From positions 806,001 through 870,000 of the forward strand of contig NZ_AP023410.1 of the NCBI RefSeq assembly GCF_000193495.2: a stretch of DNA of 64,000 nt, in the 5' to 3' direction. Positions 38,396 through 47,340 of this stretch are shown here, one piece after another; the first letter of the stretch is position 1, and each line of letters starts with the position of its first letter. This DNA is from Acetobacter aceti NBRC 14818. Its GTDB lineage: Bacteria; Pseudomonadota; Alphaproteobacteria; Acetobacterales; Acetobacteraceae. A model generated the notes under the pieces. That model did not search any database. It saw only the letters and a list, made by a program, of their open reading frames with translations, and was not told the origin of the DNA. Position numbers and translations under genes: made by a program.

Positions 38396-40351
38396 GTGTC
38401 CACACCCCAGACCGATCTCGCCATTTGGGATATTGAAAGCGTTGATCCGGCCAAGGCGTTGCAGATCAGGGCGATGCGTGAGCAGGTGCAGGCTGATCCT
38501 GAAACATTCTGGCTGGAACAGGCAAAACGTCTTGAGTGGGAGCGTTTCCCCTCTGTCGGAAACCGTTCGACATTTGAAGATGAAGTATCCATCCGCTGGT
38601 ATGAGGACGGCAAGCTCAATGTCTCGGTCAACTGCCTGGACCGTCATCTGAAGGAGCGTGGAGACCAGACCGCCCTGATCTGGCAGGGCAACGATCCGGG
38701 CGTGTCGCGTCAGCTTACCTTCCGCGAACTGCACGCCGAAGTCTGCCGCGTCGCCAATGCCCTGAAAAGTCTGGGCGTGAAGCGCGGTGATCGCGTGGCG
38801 ATTCATCTGCCCATGACCGTCGAGGTAGTGGCCTGCATGCTGGCCTGCGCCCGCATCGGCGCTGTGCATGTCGTGCTGTTCGGCGGGTTCTCGCCGGAAG
38901 GGATTGGCGAGCGTCTGATCGACAGTGGAGCGGTGGCTGTCATTACCTGCGATGCGGCCAAACGGGGTGCAAAAACCATTCCGCACAAGGCGGTCATTGA
39001 CGCCGCATTGAGGCATACTGGCTCCATCGGCAGTGTGAAGAACGTTATCGTCGTGAATGTCAGTGACACCAGCGCTCCCATGACGGCGGGACGGGACCAC
39101 GATTACGCAGAACTGGTGGCCGGACAGTCCGATGTCTGCGAACCCGAGATCATGAATGCGGAAGATGTGTTCTTCCTGCTTTACACGTCCGGCAGCACGG
39201 GAAAACCGAAAGCAATTGTGCATACAACGGGCGGTTACCTCGTCTGGGCGGCCTATACTGTGGACGTCACTTTCCCGGCGGAACGGGGCACGACGCACTG
39301 GTGCACGGCCGATGTGGCGTGGATCACGGGGCATACGTTCGTGGTGTATGGACCGCTGGCCAACGGCTCAACGACCCTGCTGTTTGAAGGACTGATGGGA
39401 TGGCCACAGGCTGGGCGTTGGTGGGACATTATCGACCGTTTCAATGTGTCGAGTTTCTTCACTGCCCCTACCGCCATCCGTGCGCTGATGCGGGATGGCG
39501 ACGACCTGCCGCGCCAGTATTCCCTTGCGTCTCTTCGCCGGCTGGCTTCGGCGGGTGAACCGATCAGCCCGGATGCGTGGCTATGGTATTATGAAGTAAT
39601 CGGGCAGAAGAAATGTCCGGTCATCGATATGTGGTGGCAGACGGAAACCGCTGGGCCGATGCTGAGCGCCATCGCTGGAGCGCAGAAGCTGAAACCCGGC
39701 TGGGCGACGACTGGCATTCCGGGGATTTTTCCTTCTCTCACCAATGAGAAAGGCGAAATCATCGAGAACAGGGAAGCGGAAGGTTGTCTGTGCTTCGATG
39801 AGTCCTGGCCCGGTCAGACGCGGTCCATCTGGGGCGACCACAAGCGGTTTCGGGAAACCTATTTTACCTTCAGCAAAGGTCGGTATTTTTCAGGTGACGG
39901 CGCGCGCCGGGATGCTGATGGCAACCTCATGATTACGGGTCGAATGGACGATGTGATCAACGTGTCAGGTCACCGTATCGGCACGGCTGAGATTGAGGAT
40001 GCTGTCGCGACTGATCATTCTGTTGCCGAGGCGGCGGCTGTCGGCATCAATCATGATCTGAAAGGTCAGGGTATTGTGGTGTTTGTTGTGGCGCGTAACA
40101 CCAAGACGCTGCCCTCCGAAGCGCATCTGAGCAAGGTAATCTGTGAGCGAGTGGGCCGCTATGCCGCACCGGAAAAGGTTTACCTTGTTTCCGAACTTCC
40201 CAAGACGCGCTCAGGAAAGATTGTCCGCCGCCTGCTGCGCAAGATTGCTTCCAACGAGACGGATAGTCTGGGCGATCTGTCGTCGCTGGCGGATACATCT
40301 GTTGTGCCAGCGTTGATCGCGCTTGTGCAGAAACAGCTTTTGATTGCGTAA
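38396..40351 (+). CDS. Acetyl-/propionyl-CoA synthetase (AMP-forming)
   Basis: 651 residues from a GTG at 38396 with GGAGAAG upstream. Activates short fatty acids with ATP and CoA. Visible motifs: FLLYTSGSTGKPKAIVHT (P-loop), DMWWQTETAG, the hinge and SGDGARRDADGNLMITGRMDD, and PKTRSGKIVRRLLR with the Lys that is acetylated in such enzymes. The N-terminal ACAS-like segment begins ADPETFWLEQAKRLEW. Whole length and TxTF start match Acs; the location after prpDCB suggests PrpE-type activity on propionate. Acetate use is equally possible. Confidence 0.9.
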   Translation: MSTPQTDLAIWDIESVDPAKALQIRAMREQVQADPETFWLEQAKRLEWERFPSVGNRSTFEDEVSIRWYEDGKLNVSVNCLDRHLKERGDQTALIWQGNDPGVSRQLTFRELHAEVCRVANALKSLGVKRGDRVAIHLPMTVEVVACMLACARIGAVHVVLFGGFSPEGIGERLIDSGAVAVITCDAAKRGAKTIPHKAVIDAALRHTGSIGSVKNVIVVNVSDTSAPMTAGRDHDYAELVAGQSDVCEPEIMNAEDVFFLLYTSGSTGKPKAIVHTTGGYLVWAAYTVDVTFPAERGTTHWCTADVAWITGHTFVVYGPLANGSTTLLFEGLMGWPQAGRWWDIIDRFNVSSFFTAPTAIRALMRDGDDLPRQYSLASLRRLASAGEPISPDAWLWYYEVIGQKKCPVIDMWWQTETAGPMLSAIAGAQKLKPGWATTGIPGIFPSLTNEKGEIIENREAEGCLCFDESWPGQTRSIWGDHKRFRETYFTFSKGRYFSGDGARRDADGNLMITGRMDDVINVSGHRIGTAEIEDAVATDHSVAEAAAVGINHDLKGQGIVVFVVARNTKTLPSEAHLSKVICERVGRYAAPEKVYLVSELPKTRSGKIVRRLLRKIASNETDSLGDLSSLADTSVVPALIALVQKQLLIA

Positions 40352-40388
40352 GGAAAAGTTGTTTCCACGATCTGCTGCGCAAGACAGG

Positions 40389-40420
40389 AAATCTCCCGGA
40401 TTCAGTCCGGGAGATTTTAT
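40389..40420 (+). terminator. Rho-independent terminator of the prp/acs cluster
   Basis: A 12-bp perfect stem (40389-40400 with 40406-40417), loop TTCAG, ending in ATTTTAT. It lies 38 bp after the synthetase stop. Confidence 0.85.
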
Positions 40421-40761
40421 CTTGCACGATATGCAGGCTGGATCTTCATCATTTCTTCATATTTTGGGATATTTTAGAGGTAATTTACTGTCCCCAAAAC
40501 CGCTCCGAGTGGATGCATATCCAATACTATAACGATTCAATTGAATAGATTTTTTTAATCCATACAGGCCACGCACCACATTAAAAAATCTTCTCTTTAA
40601 CTATGCACAGATAATAAAACCAAACAATCTCAAGTATATTTTCAACATGGAAAGAAGTTACTCTAATTCTCTCAGGGTTTCCCTTCGTTACAGAGGATTT
40701 TACTTTGCGTTAATTGGTTTTGGCTGAAGATGAGAGAGTTTCCACACAGGGAGTCCAATCC
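40421..40761. other. AT-rich intergenic stretch with an inverted repeat
   Basis: No gene is seen in about 340 bases. An almost perfect A/T inverted repeat (40547-40559 with 40580-40591, one extra T) with a 20-nt spacer lies in the middle. The AT-rich part near 40700 probably carries the promoter of the small protein that follows. Confidence 0.45.
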
Positions 40762-41028
40762 ATGTCCTCTTCAATCTCTTCCATCGGCGGCTCTTCAATC
40801 GCAAGCCTTTTCAATACGTCATCTTCGTCTGACGCAAGCTCAAGCTCTTCGACTTCTTCGACGTCGTCTACATCTTCTGCTGACACCACAACCGAGACCA
40901 CCAACAGCGATGGAACAATCACTGTCACGGTTACCGATTCAAGTGGAAATATTGTCTCCCAGACGACCGAAGGAACGCCACGCAGTTCAACTGCTTCCAG
41001 TGATGATGGCCTTGATACTTACGCCTGA
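40762..41028 (+). CDS. Small Ser/Thr-rich protein of unknown function
   Basis: 88 residues from the ATG at 40762, with GGGAG eight bases upstream; an in-frame start at 40714 lacks this. The first 15 residues (MSSSISSIGGSSIAS) are followed by about 40 residues of Ser, Thr and Asp-rich sequence, then SDGTITVTVTDSSGNIVSQTT, which looks like one beta-strand repeat. No signal peptide. Such low-complexity small proteins are often surface or secreted, but this is unproven. Convergent with the double-glycine peptide gene, with which it shares a terminator. Confidence 0.6.
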   Translation: MSSSISSIGGSSIASLFNTSSSSDASSSSSTSSTSSTSSADTTTETTNSDGTITVTVTDSSGNIVSQTTEGTPRSSTASSDDGLDTYA

Positions 41029-41076
41029 TCTGGTATTGAAATAATCACTTTAATTCGAAAACGAAGCCGACAGAAA

Positions 41077-41105
41077 AGTTGCCCGGACAGGCCGGGCAAC
41101 TCTTT
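41077..41105. terminator. Bidirectional terminator between the two small genes
   Basis: A 10-bp stem (41077-41086 with 41092-41101), loop ACAGG, flanked by AAAA on one side and CTTT on the other, so it can end both convergent transcripts. Confidence 0.8.
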
Positions 41106-41172
41106 AGCTTCTGATCATCACTCATTCTCTGAAAACAGACCCATCTTCAGAACCCTGACCAGAAGGCCGATA

Positions 41173-41436
41173 TCAGGAGTTGTGAATGATGCTGTTCAGA
41201 ACATCATTGAACGAGCCACCGAACCAGCCACCATTGGCGATTGGGAATGAAGGCGTGCCACAGCCACAGTTGTTTGATGGCGGCGGAGGCGGAGGAGGGG
41301 CATAACCGCAGCTGTTACCGCCCCAATTGTTACCCCAGCTCTCATGACCTGTCAGAACACCCAGAGCGAAGCTACCCAGCAGCAGATAGCATCCACCTGA
41401 AACTTCAGTCATTTCACTGACGTTCAGTTCACGCAT
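41173..41436 (-). CDS. Putative class II microcin-like peptide with double-glycine leader
   Basis: 87 residues from the ATG at 41436, with GGAGAG five bases upstream; an upstream frame start at 41487 is unsupported. The N-terminus MRELNVSEMTEVSGG is a leader of the double-glycine kind, close to that of microcin V (MRTLTLNELDSVSGG), with Leu4, Val12, Gly14 and Gly15 at the usual places. The predicted 72-residue core starts with a hydrophobic CYLLLGSFALGVLTG, is Gly/Asn/Pro-rich, and has cysteines at 16, 43, 57 and 59 that could form two disulfides. A proline run of seven lies at 47-53. No PCAT-type ABC exporter or immunity gene is visible nearby, so export and function are inferred. Alternatives: a bacteriocin-like pheromone or a non-exported relic. 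Confidence 0.7.
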   Translation of the reverse strand: MRELNVSEMTEVSGGCYLLLGSFALGVLTGHESWGNNWGGNSCGYAPPPPPPPSNNCGCGTPSFPIANGGWFGGSFNDVLNSIIHNS

Positions 41437-41677
41437 TTTTCTCTCCAATTCAAATTTCTCGAGCGCTCGGAAAAACAAAAGCATCAAAAAGTAACAAACG
41501 TCAATAAAGCATTAATGTGCATTTAATATACATATTTTTACAAGAAAAATCATTTCTTATTAGTAATAATATGACATATATCCTGCAGTTTGCTCGTCAT
41601 TTAGGAGCAGGATCTGTTAATTTATTGAAGTGAGCGTGTTATTGTGATTCACAGGTTTACCGATGGAGGGTGAACCT
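41437..41677. other. AT-rich upstream region of the peptide gene
   Basis: About 240 bases, very AT-rich near 41,500-41,600, likely carrying the promoter of the peptide gene. No open frame of note. Confidence 0.4.
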
Positions 41678-41900
41678 GTGAGTGACGTGTTTTTTCTGTC
41701 TGGGCACCAGATGGAACGGATCAGGCAATTACTCGCAGGGCGGAACATCACTGCCTGTATCCCGTCGAAGAAAAACCGGAAATCAAGGCCATCTTACGAC
41801 TGGCATCTGTGTAAAAGGCGTCACCAGATACGACAGATGCGCTTATACGTTCAAGTCCGATATCCACATCAAAGCAACCGTCTTCTGGCTCAAGGAATGA
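41678..41900 (+). pseudogene. IS5-family transposase remnant
   Basis: A GTG start reading VSDVFFLSGHQMERI is the N-terminus of IS5-family (IS1031-like) transposases. It jumps directly to the C-terminal part: NITACIPSKKNRKSRPSYDW in one frame and then RYDRCAYTFKSDIHIKATVFWLKE in another (to the stop at 41900). The middle with the catalytic Asp residues, roughly 170 codons, is gone and the frame is shifted. A decayed copy, not active. Confidence 0.75.
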
Positions 41901-42147
41901 GACCTGAGTCTGGAGGCTGTTTGGAAAGGAGCCGAGAAGATTTACGCCCATGATGACGAGGTCCAGATTAAGCCATCCTGTCCCGGATCATGTGCGCACC
42001 CTCGCTAGCAGAGATGTGGTCGAATGTCCGGAGATAGTCTGAAACAGGAAATACCTTGGGTGTGTCGTGAGTTCTCACTCTGTGGCATGAGGTTTGTACA
42101 TCGGCTTGATCTGTGATGTTTTCTCTCTTCTTTTAGGGAGAGTGTGA

Positions 42148-42216
42148 ATGCATCGGTATGGTCTGAGTGACAACCAGTGGGAGTGGATACAGGTTTTTCC
42201 GACATCTAGCGGCTGA
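42148..42216 (+). pseudogene. N-terminal scrap of another IS5-family transposase
   Basis: 22 codons reading MHRYGLSDNQWEWIQVFP and then a stop. This matches the start (MHRYGLTDAQWERIEPLLP) of a different IS5-subgroup transposase. The rest is missing. Confidence 0.6.
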
Positions 42217-42325
42217 CCACGCAATGCGATCAATCAATTCAAATCCGCCTTATCTTGCTGCCGTCCTTCTACCCATAACAGCCTCAATCCTTTTCCCCTT
42301 CTCCGCCCCGTGCTAACCGCGCTGC

Positions 42326-44443
42326 ATGCAGGACGGATCCGCATCCTCTTCTTTCTCCAGAGAAGGTTTCTCTGCTCTGGGGCAGCAGATTCTTGAGAAA
42401 GCCATTCGTGGCTGGCTCGGCTTCGCCTTGCGTACGACACGCTGGCATTTCGAGGCCACGCCGGAAGCCAGAGCCCTTCTGTTGCATGAACGCGGAGACG
42501 GGACACAGCCGGGGCTACTCGTCGCTTTCTGGCATGAGGCGCTCGCTCTTTCTCCGGCGCTCTGGTGGTGGACCGAGCCCCGCAATCCCTCCATGCGCCT
42601 GCACGTCCTGATCAGCCGCAACAGTGACGGCCGGCTGATTGCACGGATCGTCACGCCGTGGAGGATTCCCCCGATCCACGGTTCGTCCGACAAGAAGGGC
42701 AAGAACAAGGGAGGTGCCGCGGCCCTCCGTCAGATTCGTCAGGCTCTGGCGCAGGGCCATACCGTCGCCGTCATGCCCGATGGCCCCAAGGGACCACGTC
42801 GCGTCATACAGCCAGGCGTTCTCGCGCTGGCTGAAAAAACCGGCATCTCCATCCTGCCAGTCGGTGTGCAGTGCACGTGTTTGCATGCGCCCTCATGGGA
42901 TCGGATGATCGTGCCGCTGCCGTTTGGGCGTGGACGTATCGTCTGTGGCGCACCTGTTTCCGTTGAACCGGGAAAGCGTGACGCAGCGGGCCAGACCTTG
43001 GCTCTTCGCCTGACGGCTGCGCAGGACGAAGCTGGAGCACAGACAGAAACCTACCCTGATACACTCGCCACCATGCCAGAGAGGGCAGTTGTGGAAGGGT
43101 CTGTTCGTGCGCCCACCATGCCGCAGCGTCCGAAACCCTCCAGTACACCTGCTCTCTGGTCGCTGCTGACCTCCCTGCTCGCTCCCGGTCTGATCGCGAC
43201 GCTTCGCATACGGGTGCGTCGAGGCAAGGAAATTCGCGAGCGCACCAGAGAGCGCCTTGGCTTTACCGCGATGCGCCGTCCCGATGGACCACTCGTCTGG
43301 ATGCATGCCGCCAGTGTTGGCGAAACCCTCTCCATCATTCTGGTTATTCAGGCCATTCTGGAAAAGCCTTCTGCTCCGACTGTTCTTGTCACAACCGGCA
43401 CCGTCACCGCCTCCGCGACACTGGCACGAGAACTGCCGGAAGCCATGCACGCAGGACGGGTTCTACACAGCTTCGTCCCTCTCGATGTGCCACGATGGAT
43501 CAAGCGCTTTCTGCGTCACTGGCGACCGGACGGACTTGTTCTGACGGAAAGCGAGTTGTGGCCGAACATGATAGCAGCCTGCAACGTGGCGAAATTGCCC
43601 GTCATGCTGGTGAACGGCCGCCTGTCCCGCTCGGCCCTGAAGGGATGGCGCAAACTGCCCCGCATGGCCGAGAGCATGATGACCGCACAGTCATGGATCG
43701 CAGCGCGCTCGCCGGAAGATGCCGCTCGTTTCAGGATGCTCGGTGCTTCAAACGTGTTCTGTGACGGCGATCTGAAAACTGCCGCCCCTCCCCTCGCTGC
43801 GGACACAGCCATACTGGACGCTGCTCGCAAGGCTATCGGTAAACGACCGGTATGGGTTGCGGCCTCCACGCATCCCGGTGAAGAAAAACAGATTCTCGAA
43901 GCTGCGAAAATTCTGCGGGCTTCCTACCCTGATCTTCTGACCATCATCGCGCCACGTCATCCGGACCGCGGCGCTGCCATTGCCACTGAGGTGAAGGAGG
44001 CTTTTTCTGGCTCAGGTCAACCGCCTCGCCGTTCGCAGGGCGAACTCCCAAACGAGGCAGATTCCGTCTGGATTGTCGATACGCTGGGTGAACTCGGCAT
44101 CCTGTTCCGTCTGTCACGCATCGTTTTCATGGGAAACAGCCTGATCGCTCCTGACAGTCCGATAGAAGGCGGCGGACACAACCCGCTTGAACCGGCCCGA
44201 CTGGGATGCGCGATCATGACGGGACCAGCGATCGACAATTTTGAAGAAACCTTTGCTGCTCTTGGTGAATCCGTTAGCGTGGTCCGCTCAGTGCAGGACC
44301 TTGCGAACACGGTCAAAGCCCTGCTCGACGAGCCTGCACGGGTAGCAGCGCTCGGTGAGGCAGGAGAGCGGATCGCAACACGTGACCAGAATCTGCCGTC
44401 CCGGCTGGCGGACCTCATCTGCCGGACCTGCAGCTACTCATGA
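42326..44443 (+). CDS. waaA: DUF374 acyltransferase-like domain fused to Kdo transferase WaaA
   Basis: 705 residues, start ATG 42326. Residues 1-235 are a DUF374 (lysophospholipid acyltransferase-like) domain: GLLVAFWHEALALSP with His70, SDGRLIARIV, and VMPDGPKGPRRVIQPGVLALA near 150-170. A linker (about 236-275) leads to a full 3-deoxy-D-manno-octulosonic acid transferase: WMHAASVGET with catalytic Glu333, LTESELWPNMI, NGRLSRSALKGWRKLP and the C-terminal FMGNSLIAP and GGGHNPLEPA. In many Alphaproteobacteria these are two adjacent genes of the lipid A cluster. No frame break is visible. The gene's stop overlaps lpxK. Confidence 0.92.
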   Translation: MQDGSASSSFSREGFSALGQQILEKAIRGWLGFALRTTRWHFEATPEARALLLHERGDGTQPGLLVAFWHEALALSPALWWWTEPRNPSMRLHVLISRNSDGRLIARIVTPWRIPPIHGSSDKKGKNKGGAAALRQIRQALAQGHTVAVMPDGPKGPRRVIQPGVLALAEKTGISILPVGVQCTCLHAPSWDRMIVPLPFGRGRIVCGAPVSVEPGKRDAAGQTLALRLTAAQDEAGAQTETYPDTLATMPERAVVEGSVRAPTMPQRPKPSSTPALWSLLTSLLAPGLIATLRIRVRRGKEIRERTRERLGFTAMRRPDGPLVWMHAASVGETLSIILVIQAILEKPSAPTVLVTTGTVTASATLARELPEAMHAGRVLHSFVPLDVPRWIKRFLRHWRPDGLVLTESELWPNMIAACNVAKLPVMLVNGRLSRSALKGWRKLPRMAESMMTAQSWIAARSPEDAARFRMLGASNVFCDGDLKTAAPPLAADTAILDAARKAIGKRPVWVAASTHPGEEKQILEAAKILRASYPDLLTIIAPRHPDRGAAIATEVKEAFSGSGQPPRRSQGELPNEADSVWIVDTLGELGILFRLSRIVFMGNSLIAPDSPIEGGGHNPLEPARLGCAIMTGPAIDNFEETFAALGESVSVVRSVQDLANTVKALLDEPARVAALGEAGERIATRDQNLPSRLADLICRTCSYS

Positions 44444-45456
44444 CCGGCTTCCTTCGCCTGAGCGCACCATCTTTCTGGTTTCGCCCTCCCGGACTCATCA
44501 GCACGCTTCTGAAACCCATTGCCACTATCGTTGGTTTAGTGGCCCAAAAGCGCAGGCAACGTACCGGCTGGCGCGCTCCGGTTCCGGTGCTTTGCGTCGG
44601 AAATCTTACGGTGGGAGGAACCGGAAAAACCACGACCGTGCTTGATCTTATCCATCGATTGCACCAGCGGGGCATCGTAGTGCACTGTCTGACACGCGGC
44701 TACCGGGGACAGGCCGTGAAGGGACCGACCCCGCTGCGTGTCGATCCGGCCCGTCATACCGCAACGGATGTCGGCGACGAACCCCTGCTTCTCGCCGCCG
44801 CAGCGCCCTGCTGGGTCAGTCCTGACCGTGCCGCATCAGCCCGCGCCGCTATTACGGCCGGAGCCACCTTTCTGATCATGGATGACGGTTTCCAGAATCC
44901 CTGTCTGCACAAGGACTTTTCCCTTATTCTGGTAGATGGCGCTGTCGGTTTTGGCAATCAGTGCGTATTGCCGGCCGGCCCCCTGCGCGAGCCTCTCATG
45001 ACAGGATTGGCTGCTGCGAACGCTGTTGTCATCACGGGACAAGACACTTGTGGTGTTCGGAAAAGCCTTACAACCAAAGTCGATTATCCGATCCTGAAAG
45101 CGGCATTGCAGATGGAACGCTCCATCGTCTCTCTCCGTCAGCAGAAGGTCATTGCCTTCGCAGGGCTTGCCCGTCCTGACAAGTTCTTTGGCTGCCTCAG
45201 GGAAAATGACGTTATCCCAATAAAGTGCATTTCTTTTCCCGATCACCACGCCTTCACAGCCGCCGATCTTGCCCATCTATCCCGTCTCGCCGCACAGCAT
45301 TCCGCTCTTCTGGTCACCACACCCAAGGACGCCGTACGACTTCCGGAATCTTTTCGCCAGAAAGTCAGAGTAGTGAATGTAGAGCTGGAATGGGCGGACA
45401 TAGCCTCACTGGATCATATTCTCGACAGCCTGACGGAACGGATGCCACGACCATGA
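44440..45456 (+). CDS. lpxK: Tetraacyldisaccharide 4'-kinase LpxK
   Basis: 338 residues; start overlaps the waaA stop (ATGA). Phosphorylates the 4' position of the lipid A precursor at the inner membrane. An N-terminal membrane-associated helix precedes VGNLTVGGTGKTTTVLDLI, the Walker A of the LpxK family. CLTRGYRG, VDPARHTATDVGDEPLLLA and IMDDGFQNPCLHKDFSLILVD (DDGFQ motif) are also characteristic. Second gene of the operon. Confidence 0.96.
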   Translation: MTGFLRLSAPSFWFRPPGLISTLLKPIATIVGLVAQKRRQRTGWRAPVPVLCVGNLTVGGTGKTTTVLDLIHRLHQRGIVVHCLTRGYRGQAVKGPTPLRVDPARHTATDVGDEPLLLAAAAPCWVSPDRAASARAAITAGATFLIMDDGFQNPCLHKDFSLILVDGAVGFGNQCVLPAGPLREPLMTGLAAANAVVITGQDTCGVRKSLTTKVDYPILKAALQMERSIVSLRQQKVIAFAGLARPDKFFGCLRENDVIPIKCISFPDHHAFTAADLAHLSRLAAQHSALLVTTPKDAVRLPESFRQKVRVVNVELEWADIASLDHILDSLTERMPRP

Positions 45457-46409
45457 CTTCAGCTTCCTCTTCCTCCACGACAGATAAAGGTCCGTCCGTA
45501 CCGTTTCTGATGAAGTTGGAAGCTCTGGCCGCCCGTGGCGCTCTGCGGTTGCTGCGACAGATCCGTCCGGAGACTGCTTCCAATATCGGAGGCAAGCTAT
45601 GCTCCGGCATTGGGCCGCTTCTGCCCGTCTCGAAAGTGGCCGACACCAACCTCCGTCTCGCCATGCCGGAACTGAACAAGGCCGAACGGAAGCGCATCAT
45701 CAAAGGGGTTTGGGACAATCTCGGTCGCACCGTCGGGGAATTTCCACATATTGCGTCCCTGAAGGAAGACACTTCGGCAGGACCGGGCTTTGAAGTCACC
45801 GGCAAAGAGCATCTGCTGGCGGTGGCCAAGAGTGGCGGACCGGTCCTGTTCGTCTCGGGTCATATCGGCAACTGGGAAATGCTTCCTCCCGGTGTCGCCA
45901 AATACGGTGCCGGTTTTGCCTCCTTCTACCGTGCGGCGGCCAATCCTCTGGTGGACCGGATGATTCGTGACCTACGCGACGCTGCGATGCAGGACCCGCT
46001 TCCCCTGTTTGCAAAGGGCGCGAAAGGGGCCAAAGACGCGCTGCGATGGGTGGCGACCGGCCATAGGCTGGGCATGCTGGTCGATCAGAAAATGAATGAC
46101 GGCATTGAGGCACGTTTCTTCAGCCGCCCCGCCATGACCGCGCCAGCTCTGGCGGCCATGGCACTGAAATTCCGCTGTCCGGTTATTCCGGGGCATGTGC
46201 AACGCCTCGGACCAGCGCGCCTGCGGATCGTGGTGGAACCGCCAATGACCCTCCCTGACACCGGCAACCGACAGAATGATGTCGCCGCCTTCACCCAGGC
46301 CATCAATGACAGGCTGGAAACATGGATCCGGGCCAGACCCGAGAGCTGGCTTTGGTTGCACCGGCGCTGGCCCAAAGAGCTTTACAGGGCGTCGAATCAA
46401 TACAAGTGA
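45453..46409 (+). CDS. LpxL/HtrB-type lipid A acyltransferase
   Basis: 318 residues from the ATG at 45453, which overlaps the lpxK stop as ATGA; a longer frame lies inside lpxK. Transfers a secondary acyl chain to Kdo-lipid A. The catalytic HX4E-type motif is GHIGNWEM near residue 135. Other family pieces are YRAAANPLVDRMI, LGMLVDQKMNDGIEARFF (with Asp) and SWLWLHRRWPK at the end. One N-terminal hydrophobic stretch is possible. Chain length specificity cannot be read. Confidence 0.92.
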   Translation: MTSASSSSTTDKGPSVPFLMKLEALAARGALRLLRQIRPETASNIGGKLCSGIGPLLPVSKVADTNLRLAMPELNKAERKRIIKGVWDNLGRTVGEFPHIASLKEDTSAGPGFEVTGKEHLLAVAKSGGPVLFVSGHIGNWEMLPPGVAKYGAGFASFYRAAANPLVDRMIRDLRDAAMQDPLPLFAKGAKGAKDALRWVATGHRLGMLVDQKMNDGIEARFFSRPAMTAPALAAMALKFRCPVIPGHVQRLGPARLRIVVEPPMTLPDTGNRQNDVAAFTQAINDRLETWIRARPESWLWLHRRWPKELYRASNQYK

Positions 46410-46669
46410 CACGACGATTCTGACCGAAAACACATCTTTTCGCCTACAAAACGATCTCTTTTTGAATGTTATGCACATTTTATATGCATTTTTTGTCCAA
46501 AATTGATCAATTTTTATGCTTAATTTTTGTCACATCTTATGTTTCTGTATCTTTTTGATCACAGTTTTCTCGATCTGCCTCTTCTGGAAGCGCTTCCTTC
46601 TCTATTCGCACTGGCGAGGTGAGAGAGAAGCCCATACCGTTTGTTCAGAACGTAGAGGAGAGATCAGGG
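46410..46669. other. AT-rich spacer before a small gene
   Basis: About 260 bases, strongly AT-rich around 46,440-46,560, with repeated ATGCA elements. Probably the promoter region of the next gene; no RNA or frame recognised. Confidence 0.35.
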
Positions 46670-47035
46670 ATGTCCCAGGCGATGCAGACCGACCAGTCAG
46701 TGTTCCCTTCGAATGTTATCCCATTCCGGATGGCCGTCATTCTGCCGCGCCATCGGGAATATCTCGCTCGCTGGCTTGAAGCCGGAAAGCGCATGGGCCT
46801 GTGTGATGCCGAGTTCTGTATCGACGATGAGGCCACTTTCGCAGATTCAGAGCAGGCGCTGATCTGGGTTCGTGAAAACGCCAGCCCGGCTTACGTTGTG
46901 CACCCGGAAGGCACGCACTGGGTTGTCGTTGACGCCCTGCGCGGCAATGTCCTCAGCCACGAAAGCTCTTTCGAAATGGCGCTCGACTTTATCCGCCCGG
47001 CCCTTCCCCTGCAGGGCTCTGTCGCAGCAGCCTGA
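46670..47035 (+). CDS. Conserved small protein of unknown function
   Basis: 121 residues from the ATG at 46670, with GGAG upstream. Cytoplasmic-looking, one domain: VILPRHREYLARWLEAGKRMG, CDAEFCIDDEATFADSEQAL and PAYVVHPEGTHWVVVDALRG. The regular helix/strand alternation and codon use support a real gene. No known family recognised, no membrane segment, no partner gene. Possibly an AAB-specific regulator or adaptor. Confidence 0.65.
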   Translation: MSQAMQTDQSVFPSNVIPFRMAVILPRHREYLARWLEAGKRMGLCDAEFCIDDEATFADSEQALIWVRENASPAYVVHPEGTHWVVVDALRGNVLSHESSFEMALDFIRPALPLQGSVAAA

Positions 47036-47340
47036 CTTCTGTTTCCTGCCGTATCTCGTAACTTTGACTCTCTGATGATGACAGGCAAAAGAAAATCTTC
47101 GCTGCCTCCTTCACCTGCAGAAGTTCGCTCTGTCCAAAACATATATCAGAATAATCTGTTCGAATCTCATATGACTGACGGATATCCATGATATCCGCCT
47201 GGGACAGAACGGGACTGCCAGTTCAACCTAAATCAACACACCGATTTCTTCCGGTTTTTCCATACGCAACGTATTCACATCTGCATTGACCGGATCACCA
47301 CACCAAACCTGATAATCCGGCCTGACAAGGACACCAGGAC
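47036..47340. other. Spacer between convergent genes, with a palindrome
   Basis: About 305 bases without a gene. It contains the perfect palindrome CGGATATC-CAT-GATATCCG (47179-47197), which lacks a U-tract, so it is not a standard terminator. Confidence 0.4.

Noticed and set aside
40762..41028. Reading the Ser-rich stretch as a simple DNA repeat rather than a gene
   Set aside because: The codons for Ser vary, the start has a good ribosome-binding site and a terminator follows, so a coding gene is more likely.
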